In this document: in pieces, positions 8,040 to 16,355 of the stretch | Layout: every line of letters starts with the position of its first letter | How positions within the stretch are numbered: the first letter of the stretch is position 1 | Assembly: GCA_964642855.1 (NCBI GenBank) | Contig: CAZXSK010000005.1 | Coordinates: 1 to 64,000 of the forward strand | From: CAZXSK01 sp964642855 | Lineage (GTDB): Bacteria; Planctomycetota; Phycisphaerae; SM23-33 | DNA length: 64,000 bases | Direction of reading: 5' to 3' | Translations under genes and position numbers: made by a program | The notes under the pieces: model-generated | The model's database searches: none | Told to the model about the DNA's origin: nothing | Seen by the model: only the letters and a program-made list of their open reading frames with translations

Positions 8040-9362
8040 ATGAGCATCGTGGTGATGAAATTCGGAGGCACCAGCGTCGCCGACGCCGAGAAGATCCGTC
8101 GGGCGGCCAAGCGTGCCATTCGCACCCAGAAGAAAGGTCACCAGGTCGTGATGGTGGTCTCGGCGATGGGCAAGACGACCGACCGCCTGGAAGAGCTCGC
8201 CGCCCAGGTTACGCCCAAGCGCGGCACGCCGATCAAGCGAGAGATGGACCAGCTCCTGGCGACGGGCGAGCAGGTGACCATCTCGCTGATGGCGATGGCG
8301 CTGGAAGACATGGGCGCGCGGGCGATCAGCTTCACGGCCGGTCAGATCGGCATCATCACCGACGACGTCCACACGAAGGCGAAGATCAAGAGCATCGACG
8401 TTCGCCGGATCCGCGAGCAGCTCGACGACGGCAAGATCGTGATCGTTGCGGGGTTCCAGGGCGTGACCGAGGAAGGTCACATCACCACCCTGGGTCGCGG
8501 CGGGAGCAACGTGTCGCTCGTGGCGATCGCCGCGGCGCTCGACGCGGAAGTCTGCGAGAACTACACCGACGTGGACGGCATCTACACGGCCGACCCGCGC
8601 GTGGTGCCCACCGCCCGCAAGATCAACCGCATCAGCTACGACGAGATGCTGGAGCTCTCTTCGCTGGGCGCGAGCGTGCTGCACAACCGCGCGGTCGAGT
8701 TCGCCAAGAAGTACAACGTGCCGATTCACGTGCGCAATTCGCAATCCAATACCAAAGGAACGATGATCGTGGCTGAAACCGAATCCATGGAACGCATCGT
8801 GGTCAGCGGGGCGGCCCTCAAAGATAAGATCGCCCGCGTGACCCTCCGAAACGTCCCCGACGAGCCCGGCATTGCGGCGAAGATTTTCCACACCATCGCC
8901 AAGAGCAAGATCGTGGTTGACGACATCATCCAGACGGTCAACGAGAAGGGCCAGGCGACGATCTCGTTCACGGTGGATCTCGCCGACCTGCCTGACACGC
9001 GGAAGGTGATCGGCACCTTCGTGAAGGGCCTCGACTGCGAAACGAAGTTCGAGGACCATCTCGCGAAGGTCTCCGTCGTGGGCATGGGCATGCGGATCCA
9101 CACCGGCGTGGCCGAGCGCATGTTCGCCACCCTCGCCGAGGCGGGCATCAACATCCAGAACATCACCACCAGCGAGATCAAGGTCTCCTGCCTGATCCAG
9201 GAGGCCCGTGGCAAAGAAGCGCTGAAGTTGGTCCACGATGCCTTCGATCTCGGCGGCAGGAAGATCCGTCGGAGCGCCAAGAAGAAGGCGGCGAAGAAAT
9301 CGAAGAGCAAAACGACGCGCAAATCCACGAAGAAGCGTACAAAGAAGGCGTCCAGGAGATAA
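8040..9362 (+). CDS. lysC: Aspartate kinase with lysine-rich C-terminal tail
   Basis: A 440-residue aspartokinase, first step of the Lys/Thr/Met/diaminopimelate branch. The kinase domain begins MKFGGTSVADAEKIRRAA and carries ITTLGRGGSNVSLVAIAAAL, then ENYTDVDGIYTADPR and LSSLGASVLHNRAVEFA. Two ACT domains follow (about 255-400; RVTLRNVPDEPGIAAKIF and GMRIHTGVAERMFATLAEAG), typical of feedback-inhibited monofunctional enzymes. The odd part is the last 30 or so residues (RRSAKKKAAKKSKSKTTRKS and on), a histone-H1-like basic tail not usual in this family. No partner biosynthetic gene lies nearby. Confidence 0.96.
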   Translation: MSIVVMKFGGTSVADAEKIRRAAKRAIRTQKKGHQVVMVVSAMGKTTDRLEELAAQVTPKRGTPIKREMDQLLATGEQVTISLMAMALEDMGARAISFTAGQIGIITDDVHTKAKIKSIDVRRIREQLDDGKIVIVAGFQGVTEEGHITTLGRGGSNVSLVAIAAALDAEVCENYTDVDGIYTADPRVVPTARKINRISYDEMLELSSLGASVLHNRAVEFAKKYNVPIHVRNSQSNTKGTMIVAETESMERIVVSGAALKDKIARVTLRNVPDEPGIAAKIFHTIAKSKIVVDDIIQTVNEKGQATISFTVDLADLPDTRKVIGTFVKGLDCETKFEDHLAKVSVVGMGMRIHTGVAERMFATLAEAGINIQNITTSEIKVSCLIQEARGKEALKLVHDAFDLGGRKIRRSAKKKAAKKSKSKTTRKSTKKRTKKASRR

Positions 9363-9480
9363 AGGAACGTCGTCAATCTGCAAACGTCCCACGGGCAGCG
9401 ACACTCGAGAAATCGGGACGTTGCCCGTTGTCATTGAATGGAAGCCGCCGAGGAAACACCACAAGCGAAAGGAGTTGCCA

Positions 9481-9819
9481 ATGCCCAAGCGTATCTTGCT
9501 TTCCGCAGCCATCGGATCCATCGTGCTGGCATGCGGGCTTGCCGCCCTGTCCGGCTGCGACAAGGAGCAGGCCAGCCCGGTGATCGTCCGCCAGCAGGAC
9601 CCGGACATCACCCCGCCGGCGGGCAAGGACTGCCTCATCCGCCTGAAGGCATCGGCGATCGGCAAGCCCTCCGAAGCGGACGTCGCCTCCGACGGGCAGA
9701 CTGTCAGCGGGAGGCTTCTCAAGGCCACGCCAGGCTGGGTCGTCGTGAGTACCATCGACGCGCAGTTCTGGATTCCGATGGACAACGTCCTGGCGGTGGA
9801 GTTCCCGGAGAAGAAGTAA
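9481..9819 (+). CDS. Small lipoprotein, unknown function
   Basis: A 112-residue protein with GAAAGGAG 6 nt before ATG 9481. The signal sequence ends ALSGCDKEQ (lipobox LSGC, Cys25). The mature part is a short beta-rich domain (residues about 50-110, including SGRLLKATPGWVVVSTIDAQ) that could be an SH3-like fold. It sits between the aspartate kinase and a membrane-anchored nuclease on the same strand. No family was recognised. Confidence 0.8.
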   Translation: MPKRILLSAAIGSIVLACGLAALSGCDKEQASPVIVRQQDPDITPPAGKDCLIRLKASAIGKPSEADVASDGQTVSGRLLKATPGWVVVSTIDAQFWIPMDNVLAVEFPEKK

Positions 9820-9861
9820 CCCCGGCCGGTCCGGCCTACCCCTGCAGCAGGCGGCACGAAC

Positions 9862-10557
9862 ATGGGCAGGATGGTTCCCCGAAAATCCTCGACCGGGCGG
9901 AAGACCCCGCGACCGGCCCGCAGGACGCGGCTGCGAAATCCCCGGTTCAGACGAGCCGCCTGGGTCGCTGGCGGACTGATGCTCCTGGCCGGTCTGATCG
10001 CCGCCGACCGCGCTGGACTGCTGGGGTTCTGGCCGCGATCGGATGTCGAGGCCTATCACGGCAGGACGTTCCGCGTGACCCGCGCCGTCGACGGAGACAC
10101 CATCGTCATCGACGCGGCCGACCCCCTGCACCACGAGCCGCAGACCGTCATCCGCTTGTGGGGCGTGGACACCCCCGAGACGGTCAAGCCCAACTGGCCG
10201 GTCGAGCACTTCGGGCCGGAGGCGTCGGAGTTCACCCGACGGCTCACCGAGGGCAGGCGCGTGCGTATCGAGCTGGATCCCAGCCGCACGAGGGGCAGTT
10301 ACAAGCGGCTGCTGGCGTACGTGTACCTGCCCGACGGACGCATGCTCAACCGCCTGCTCATTCGCGAAGGCTACGCCTACGCCGACCCCCAGCCGCGACA
10401 CGACCATAAATTCATGGAGCAATTCCTTTCGCTGCAGCGCAAGGCGATGGCCGAGGGAGTCGGCCTGTGGGCGGAAGTCACCGAAAACGACCTGCCGAAG
10501 TACTGGAAGGGCAAGCTGGAGCTGCCCGAAAGACAACCGGCCGGGGAGTCTGAGTGA
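9862..10557 (+). CDS. Membrane-anchored thermonuclease (SNase family)
   Basis: A 231-residue staphylococcal-nuclease-fold enzyme. An Arg-rich N-terminus (about 1-30) is followed by one membrane helix (about 32-48), which should place the nuclease outside the cytoplasm. The SNase domain starts VTRAVDGDTIVID and keeps IRLWGVDTPE (metal Asp and catalytic Arg) and YKRLLAYVYLPDG (second Arg), ending GVGLWAE. The family is a calcium-dependent sugar-nonspecific nuclease. A role in nutrient scavenging from extracellular nucleic acid is an inference. Confidence 0.92.
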   Translation: MGRMVPRKSSTGRKTPRPARRTRLRNPRFRRAAWVAGGLMLLAGLIAADRAGLLGFWPRSDVEAYHGRTFRVTRAVDGDTIVIDAADPLHHEPQTVIRLWGVDTPETVKPNWPVEHFGPEASEFTRRLTEGRRVRIELDPSRTRGSYKRLLAYVYLPDGRMLNRLLIREGYAYADPQPRHDHKFMEQFLSLQRKAMAEGVGLWAEVTENDLPKYWKGKLELPERQPAGESE

Positions 10558-10599
10558 CCCACCGGCCGATGTCGTGTTGCCAGGAATGAAGCGACCGGA

Positions 10600-11949
10600 T
10601 CAGTCCGGCGTGGTCTTGTTCATCTTGCGGGCGACCTCCTGCCGACGGTCCTGGACGTCTTCAAGCAGAACCTTGATCTGTTCGACGATCCCCTCGAACT
10701 CCTCATACTCTTCGCACAGCTCGACGGCCTCTGCGAGCACATTCTCAGCCTTGCGGAGGTGCACCATACACTCGCGGGAACGCTTCTTCCACCGTCGGCG
10801 GCTTTCTGCCGTCAGCGTGCCCGAGTGGCTGTAGTAGCGGTATGGGATCTTGCTGTTTTCGGGATGGGCTTCCCGGGCTTTCTGCATGCACTCGTGGTAA
10901 TCGCGGGCCAGTTCCTCCTGGCGTTTGGTCCACTTGTCCATCACGTCGCGCCAGTGCCTGGCCAGCAGCATGCCATGGCCTTTGCACTCTTCCCATGTGC
11001 CCACCTCGGCGGAGGTACCCAGTTCCTTGTAGCCATCGACTACGTCGCGGGCGAGGTTGATCTCCTTGAGCTCCTTGGCGGTGAGGGTCAGGATCCTGCC
11101 CTTGGCGCAGATCTGCTTGCCGCCGCGGCGGTTCCTGCCCTTCTTGACGACGACCTTGCCGTCTTCCTCGATTCTGTAGAGCTCCACGGAACTGTCGATC
11201 ATCGCCTCGACCAGCAGCGAGTTGTGCCCGCCGGCCTCGGCTGCGCTGCGGGCGGTCGCACGCCAGGCCGACTGCATCTTCTCGGAAATCTCCTGCGGCA
11301 GGCCGAACGAGGTCATCTGGTACGCCGTCGCTGCGCCAAACGTCGCCCCCGGGTCGGCATAGATTTCCCTGCACGCCATTGACAGCACTGCCGCGGCGGA
11401 CAACGCCTTCTTGACGTACGCGACGATGCGCAGATCGTCGTTGTACTTGCGGATGACCTTGATGATCTTCTCGGCTTCGACGGTCATCCCGCCGGGCGAG
11501 TCCACCTCCAGGACCACCACGTCGGGGTTGCGTTTTTTGGCGTCCTCGAGCGAACGCTCCAGCAGCCGGGCGAGAATGTGGATGCCCACGTCGCCCTTGA
11601 GCGGAATCACGTAGTAGGTGGGCCCGTCGTACTCGATCACCGGCGGCGCGTTGGGCTCGGGCGAGAGGAGCTTGTCCTCTTCGTCGTCGCTGCTGGCCGT
11701 GCCCACCGTCCGCTTGTCTTCCTTGATCTTGCCCTCGACGACGCCTTCGACGTCGGAGGCGGGGAAGGTCTTCTCGGTCTTCACGCCGTAGAGCATGATC
11801 TCGAAAACGATCTCGTCTTTGTTGCGGCGGACCAGCTTGCCTTCGTACCTCTTGCCACTCTTGAGCACGAGGGTGTCGCCCACCAAGGCCGTCGAAAGCA
11901 GAAGCAGACACATAACACCGGCGAGGAATCCCTGCAAACCCCTGTTCAT
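10600..11949 (-). CDS. NfeD/ClpP-class membrane serine protease-like protein
   Basis: A 449-residue exported protein. The start at 11949 has AGGAG about 8 nt upstream and a signal peptide (residues 1-24). Residues 25-75 form a small beta domain (DTLVLKSGKRYEGKLVRRNK). From about 120 it matches the 1510-N/ClpP crotonase-like protease: VVVLEVDSPGGMTVEAEKII, then KKALSAAAVLSMACREIYAD where the nucleophile Ser is expected in LSAAAV, and PGATFGAA. It lacks the usual C-terminal NfeD membrane and OB part and instead has a helical, highly charged domain (about 330-449). Whether it is proteolytic is unknown. Confidence 0.78.
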   Translation of the reverse strand: MNRGLQGFLAGVMCLLLLSTALVGDTLVLKSGKRYEGKLVRRNKDEIVFEIMLYGVKTEKTFPASDVEGVVEGKIKEDKRTVGTASSDDEEDKLLSPEPNAPPVIEYDGPTYYVIPLKGDVGIHILARLLERSLEDAKKRNPDVVVLEVDSPGGMTVEAEKIIKVIRKYNDDLRIVAYVKKALSAAAVLSMACREIYADPGATFGAATAYQMTSFGLPQEISEKMQSAWRATARSAAEAGGHNSLLVEAMIDSSVELYRIEEDGKVVVKKGRNRRGGKQICAKGRILTLTAKELKEINLARDVVDGYKELGTSAEVGTWEECKGHGMLLARHWRDVMDKWTKRQEELARDYHECMQKAREAHPENSKIPYRYYSHSGTLTAESRRRWKKRSRECMVHLRKAENVLAEAVELCEEYEEFEGIVEQIKVLLEDVQDRRQEVARKMNKTTPD

Positions 11950-12111
11950 GGCACACTCTCCTACCTGGAGAAGAAGACTCTCGAAGTGAAGTCCCAACGC
12001 CCGCCATTCTACCGCAGCGACGGCGGCTGGGCAATGATCGATCCCAGACCGCCCGAGCGCGGGCCGACGGGAAACCCATGCCCGATGGGAACCAACTGGC
12101 TGCGAATGCGG

Positions 12112-12936
12112 TCAGATCGGCCCGTCGGTCATCATGCCTTCCGGGCCGGGCGAATCGTGACGGTCGAACGCCAGCTTCCCGCGGATGCTTTCCAGTCTCG
12201 AAGCCACCTTGCCGATCCCCCGTACGAGGATGAACATCGCCGGGCGGTTCTGGTCGCGGAAGGTGATCACCACCCGGCCGAAGCCCAGCAGACGCTCAAG
12301 GAAATCGCCCGTATCGATGCGGGTATGGTAGTCTTCGCGGTCGATCTGGTGTCCGCTCTCGGTGGGCCCGACCTGCACGTTGAGGTAGTTGGGCGTGATG
12401 GCGACATAGTAGAACAGTCCGCGGACCCAGGAGACCAGGATCGCCAGCGAGAAGATGGCGGCAATCAGCAGGTAGCCTTTCCAGTTGATCTCGACGCCCA
12501 GTCGCGTGAAGAAGCGCACGAAGTGCTGCTCCCAGCCCAGAAGCAGCAGCCAGAGGTACACCACGCCCACACAGAGCACGACGATGGTGAGAATTTTGAC
12601 GGAGACTTCATACTCGTCGACCAGGAAATTCAGGAAGAACACGCCCAGCCACACGCCGCCGACGATTTCCGCTGCGGTGGAGCCGGGCTCGATGAACGCC
12701 ATCGCCACGCATGCGGCAAGCGACGCGACGATCGTGGGCATGTACAGGACTTTGCGACTCCAGTTGAAGGCTACGACCCACTCGTTGATGTCCGGGTCGT
12801 CGCGGAGCTGCTTGGCGAACCGCAGGCGGGTGCGGATGGTCTTGCGCAGGAAGAACCAGATTCCCACCGCAATCAGGATCAGCAGGAACGGAACACTGAA
12901 GATGATCCACTCTTTGGCAGCCCAGGCACCCAACAT
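12112..12936 (-). CDS. Four-helix membrane protein with PH-like C-terminus
   Basis: A 274-residue integral membrane protein. Hydrophobic helices lie at about 10-30, 63-82, 88-108 and 112-135, with a further segment at about 155-180. The C-terminal part (about 185-260, with YYVAITPNYLNVQVGP and RVVITFRDQNRPAMFILV) resembles bacterial PH-like membrane domains, but the match is by eye only. It ends in a polar tail. A start at 12936 with AAAGGAG upstream is well supported. Function unknown. Confidence 0.75.
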   Translation of the reverse strand: MLGAWAAKEWIIFSVPFLLILIAVGIWFFLRKTIRTRLRFAKQLRDDPDINEWVVAFNWSRKVLYMPTIVASLAACVAMAFIEPGSTAAEIVGGVWLGVFFLNFLVDEYEVSVKILTIVVLCVGVVYLWLLLLGWEQHFVRFFTRLGVEINWKGYLLIAAIFSLAILVSWVRGLFYYVAITPNYLNVQVGPTESGHQIDREDYHTRIDTGDFLERLLGFGRVVITFRDQNRPAMFILVRGIGKVASRLESIRGKLAFDRHDSPGPEGMMTDGPI

Positions 12937-13236
12937 TGGCGTCTCCTTTCATCGGTAGGGACGCTGGGGTTATAGCCGGTGTTCGCCAGTACCTCAAGAA
13001 ACCTTGCCCGAACTCCGGAATCCGCGGACCTTGGGGCTTGACCGATCCGGCCCGGAAGCGTACCGTACATCATCCAAACAGTTTTGTCATACGTCTTTCG
13101 TGCCTCTAGCACGCTTCGGGCGGACCTCGCGTTTTCCCGATCATCTGAAACCGTCGGTTGCCTCACTGGTTGGGTTGACCGAAGCCTGGCCCGGCTGCCG
13201 GGCAGGACCGCTCTCGCTTTCCGAAAGGTAGGACTC
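12937..13236. other. Divergent intergenic region
   Basis: About 300 bases between two divergent genes with no supported reading frame. It should carry both promoters. The only plausible element I can point to is the plus-strand hexamer pair at 13038-13066. Confidence 0.45.
13038..13066 (+). promoter_or_regulatory. Possible sigma-70 promoter
   Basis: TTGACC (13038-13043), a 17-nt spacer and TACCGT (13061-13066), about 170 nt upstream of the large lipoprotein gene. The -35 matches 5/6 and the -10 matches 3/6, so it is only suggestive. Confidence 0.25.
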
Positions 13237-16236
13237 ATGCAACGCCGATTCATCGCCGTCGCGGCCTGGTGTATCATGTCGATCGCCCCGGCTGTTTTGC
13301 TTCCCGCGCCCGGCTGCACCCCGGCTGAGAAGGAGCACGTCTACCGCAAGCCCCTGGTGACCGATCGGGTCAAGGAAGTCTGCAGCGACCACGTTCGCCT
13401 GGTGTGGATGCAGAAGCGCGCGAGCTGTACGGACAAGGGCGACAGCGACATGTACTCGCCCGACGAGTGGGTCCTGGGCGGGTATGACAGTCGCGACGGG
13501 AAAGGTCAGCGCGTGCTCTGCGACAAGCGCCAGGGCTACTTCATGCCGATGCTCACCTCCGACGGCCGGCGGGTGGTCTTCAACGACGCCGAGACCGGCA
13601 CCGTACGGGTCGTCGACTTCGACGGCGGCAACCAGCGAACCGTCTGCAAAGGCCTGGCGCTGGAGACCTGGGGCGATCGGCGGACGGGCAGAGAGTATGT
13701 CTTCGTCCAACGGGGCCCGCACGAAGGCAGGAAGGCGACGCAGAACCCCGTCTACCGTGTGGCGCTGGATAACCCCGACGAATCCACGGTCTTCTGGGAT
13801 CACACGCCGGTGATGTTCAATAACTTCCAGCTGTCACGCAGGGGCGACCGCGTGGCCATCGAGGCCCCCTGGCCGCGGTGCGTCTCGGCCGAGGCGAAGA
13901 CCGGTACCTGGCGGATGTTCGGCCAGGGGTGCTATCCGTCGATGGCGCCGGACGACAGCCACCTGACGTGGCACATGGACGGCCCGCACAAGAACATCCT
14001 GATGTTCACGCCCACGGGCAACACATGGTGGCGGATCCCGATGAACGACATCCCCCGTTTCCACAAGGAGAAGATCGGCCAGCCACGGTGGAGCAATCAC
14101 GTGCAATACATCGTGATGGTCGGTCCGCGTCCGGAAGGCAAGAAGGACGACCCCGTCGAAGAAGACGACTCGGAGGTCTATCTCGGACGCTTCTCGGGCA
14201 ACTTTCGACAGATCGAGGCGTGGGCCCGGGTAACTCACGACCAGCGAAAGGCAATGTTCCCGGACGCCTGGGTCGCGACCGGCCCCGTCGCCAACGCCCC
14301 GAAGCTCCCCGACCGCCAGGTGAAGACCGACCCGAAATACCTGGCCGCCAGGCAATGGCCGGGCTCGAAGGACGGACTGGTCTTCCTCTGGGACAACGCC
14401 CGGGCGGCCAGTCGGTTCACCGACGACGAGACCGGGGAGATCATCAGCGACATGCCCGACCCCAACGCCCTGGCGACCTACGGGCCCGGATACAGCATGG
14501 ACTGCTGGGGCGGACAGTTCATTTCCTCCGACGCCGGCAAGCGGATCTCCCGGCGATGCGCCGCTGCCAACGCAGTGACCGTCGAAATCGTCGTTACTCC
14601 GCGGGGCATGGGCAACGAAAACGACGGAGCGATCCTGACTCTCCAGGACGGCAAGGAATGGCGAACGAACAACCTGCTACTGGAGCAGTGGCGCGGCGAG
14701 TTCCACATGTACCTTCTCCGCTGGAAGGACCACGAGGGGACCCATGGCAACTGGATGAAGCTCGGCGACATCGACGGAACCAGGCCGCACCACATCCTCG
14801 TCACCGCATGCGACAAGTACATCAAGGCGTTCGTGGACGGCCGGCGGACGCTGGTTGACGTGGACCGGAAGGTCAAGTTCCCGACCGCCTGGGAACCTCG
14901 CACATTGCGTGTCGGCGCGGTGGAGAAAGGCGACTGGGATTTCACCGGGCTGGTCCGCTCGGTGGCGATCTGGGACCGCCCCATGACCGACGCCGAAGCC
15001 CGTCACCACTACGACATCGCCCGCAGGAGACTCGTCGACTGGAAGATCCCCCGGCAGGTGAAGGTGCGTGCCAAGCTCATCGAAGCCACCCCGACCCCCT
15101 CCAAGCGGGACATCGGGCGCTATCACCGGGCACTGGTGCACTATCTCTACGAAGTCCGGGAGGTGCTCTCGGGAAAGCTCGACGCCGACCGCGTGATCGT
15201 AGCACACTGGGCGATCATGGACGATGAGGTAGTCGAATCCATCGGCCAGCGGAAGGTCGGCCAGACGTACACGCTGACGGTCGAGCCGATGGACGAGCAT
15301 CCCGAGCTGTCCAGCGAGTGGACGGTAGCCGGCCTGGACGAAATCGACGCGCCGATGTACTACGATCCGTGGCGTGTTCCGCTGGACCTGCGGACGGACA
15401 TCGAGAAGTTCCGCGACGCGATTCTTGCCTGCGAGCCCGAGCGGGTGCAGGTGATGATCGACAAACACCCGGAGTTCGTCAACAGACCGCTGGAGGTCGA
15501 GGATCTCTTGTGGGAGCCCCTGCCTGCCGACCTGGCGGCCGACCAGTGCGCCCGCTGGAGGTCCGAGGGGTTCGACGTGTTCAAGAAGATCGTCGCGGCT
15601 GGGGGCAAGGCGAACATCGGCGACTACGCCCGTGCCGGCCAGCTCGACGAGGTCAAGAAACTCCTGCAGGCCGATCCGAACCTGCTGACGTGGAAGGACA
15701 GCCAGGGACGTACGCCCTACTATCGGTCGGCGTGCTCCATGTCGTGGGATCGGCAGGTCGAGAAAGTGGCCGAGTACCTCCGCGAGCAGGGCGCCGGGCC
15801 GGACCTCTTCGACGCCTGCTTCCACACGGAAATCGAAGTGGTCCGCAAGATGCTCCAGCAGGACCCCAACGCAGCCAGGGCGATCGACCCATACGGGAAC
15901 ACGACGTTGATCTGGGCGACACGACCGCGCGACCGTGGGGGCAAGACGGTCGATCTGGTCAAGCTGCTGATCGACCACGGCGCTGATGTCAACCGCGCCG
16001 AGAAGGTCGGCTGGCGGTTCGCGCCGCTCCACTTCGTCTGCGACTGGTGGAGCTACAAGTCGCCCGAGCGAACGGAACTGGCAAAGATCCTGCTGGACGC
16101 CGGAGCGCAGATCAATGCCCCTGCCAAGCCTGGCTACACGCCGCTGGACCTGGCCAGGCGACGCAGCCGCACGAAGCTGACGGAGCTGTTGAAATCGCGC
16201 GGCGGCAAGAAGGGAACGGCCGTCGACGACGAGTGA
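13237..16236 (+). CDS. Large lipoprotein: propeller-like, LamG-like and ankyrin domains
   Basis: A 999-residue predicted lipoprotein. The ATG at 13237 gives a signal ending LPAPGC (Cys27); an earlier in-frame ATG at 13084 would bury this signal. Residues about 50-330 contain TolB/WD40-like blades (SDGRRVVFNDAETGTVRVVD, WRMFGQGCYPSMAPDDSHLT). Residues about 480-640 resemble a LamG/concanavalin domain (AFVDGRRTLVDVDRKVKFPT, DFTGLVRSVAIWDRPMTDAE). Residues about 790-990 hold ankyrin repeats (VKLLIDHGADVNRAEKVGW, LAKILLDAGAQINAPAKPGY). All three are binding modules, so a surface-anchored recognition or scaffold role is inferred. No enzyme motif was seen. Confidence 0.8.
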   Translation: MQRRFIAVAAWCIMSIAPAVLLPAPGCTPAEKEHVYRKPLVTDRVKEVCSDHVRLVWMQKRASCTDKGDSDMYSPDEWVLGGYDSRDGKGQRVLCDKRQGYFMPMLTSDGRRVVFNDAETGTVRVVDFDGGNQRTVCKGLALETWGDRRTGREYVFVQRGPHEGRKATQNPVYRVALDNPDESTVFWDHTPVMFNNFQLSRRGDRVAIEAPWPRCVSAEAKTGTWRMFGQGCYPSMAPDDSHLTWHMDGPHKNILMFTPTGNTWWRIPMNDIPRFHKEKIGQPRWSNHVQYIVMVGPRPEGKKDDPVEEDDSEVYLGRFSGNFRQIEAWARVTHDQRKAMFPDAWVATGPVANAPKLPDRQVKTDPKYLAARQWPGSKDGLVFLWDNARAASRFTDDETGEIISDMPDPNALATYGPGYSMDCWGGQFISSDAGKRISRRCAAANAVTVEIVVTPRGMGNENDGAILTLQDGKEWRTNNLLLEQWRGEFHMYLLRWKDHEGTHGNWMKLGDIDGTRPHHILVTACDKYIKAFVDGRRTLVDVDRKVKFPTAWEPRTLRVGAVEKGDWDFTGLVRSVAIWDRPMTDAEARHHYDIARRRLVDWKIPRQVKVRAKLIEATPTPSKRDIGRYHRALVHYLYEVREVLSGKLDADRVIVAHWAIMDDEVVESIGQRKVGQTYTLTVEPMDEHPELSSEWTVAGLDEIDAPMYYDPWRVPLDLRTDIEKFRDAILACEPERVQVMIDKHPEFVNRPLEVEDLLWEPLPADLAADQCARWRSEGFDVFKKIVAAGGKANIGDYARAGQLDEVKKLLQADPNLLTWKDSQGRTPYYRSACSMSWDRQVEKVAEYLREQGAGPDLFDACFHTEIEVVRKMLQQDPNAARAIDPYGNTTLIWATRPRDRGGKTVDLVKLLIDHGADVNRAEKVGWRFAPLHFVCDWWSYKSPERTELAKILLDAGAQINAPAKPGYTPLDLARRRSRTKLTELLKSRGGKKGTAVDDE

Positions 16237-16269
16237 CACGGGGAATCATCGCCGAGCGAGAAAGCAACG

Positions 16270-16300
16270 GGCCCTGCCGGGATCGCGCACCGGCAGGGCC
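16270..16300. terminator. Bidirectional hairpin between convergent genes
   Basis: An 11-bp perfect stem, GGCCCTGCCGG (16270-16280) with CCGGCAGGGCC (16290-16300), and a 9-nt loop. It lies between the stop codons of the converging lipoprotein and ParA-like genes. No long T-tract follows on either strand. Confidence 0.5.
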
Positions 16301-16355
16301 TGTCAGTTGTCCGCTGATCCGTTGCTATGGAGCAGCATCTCTCGACCGGCAAGTG

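Noticed and set aside
7770..9863. Very long minus-strand frame (697 codons) over the aspartate kinase gene
   Set aside because: It is the antisense of a clear aspartate kinase, with low-complexity composition. Only its last part overlaps the real sulfatase remnant.
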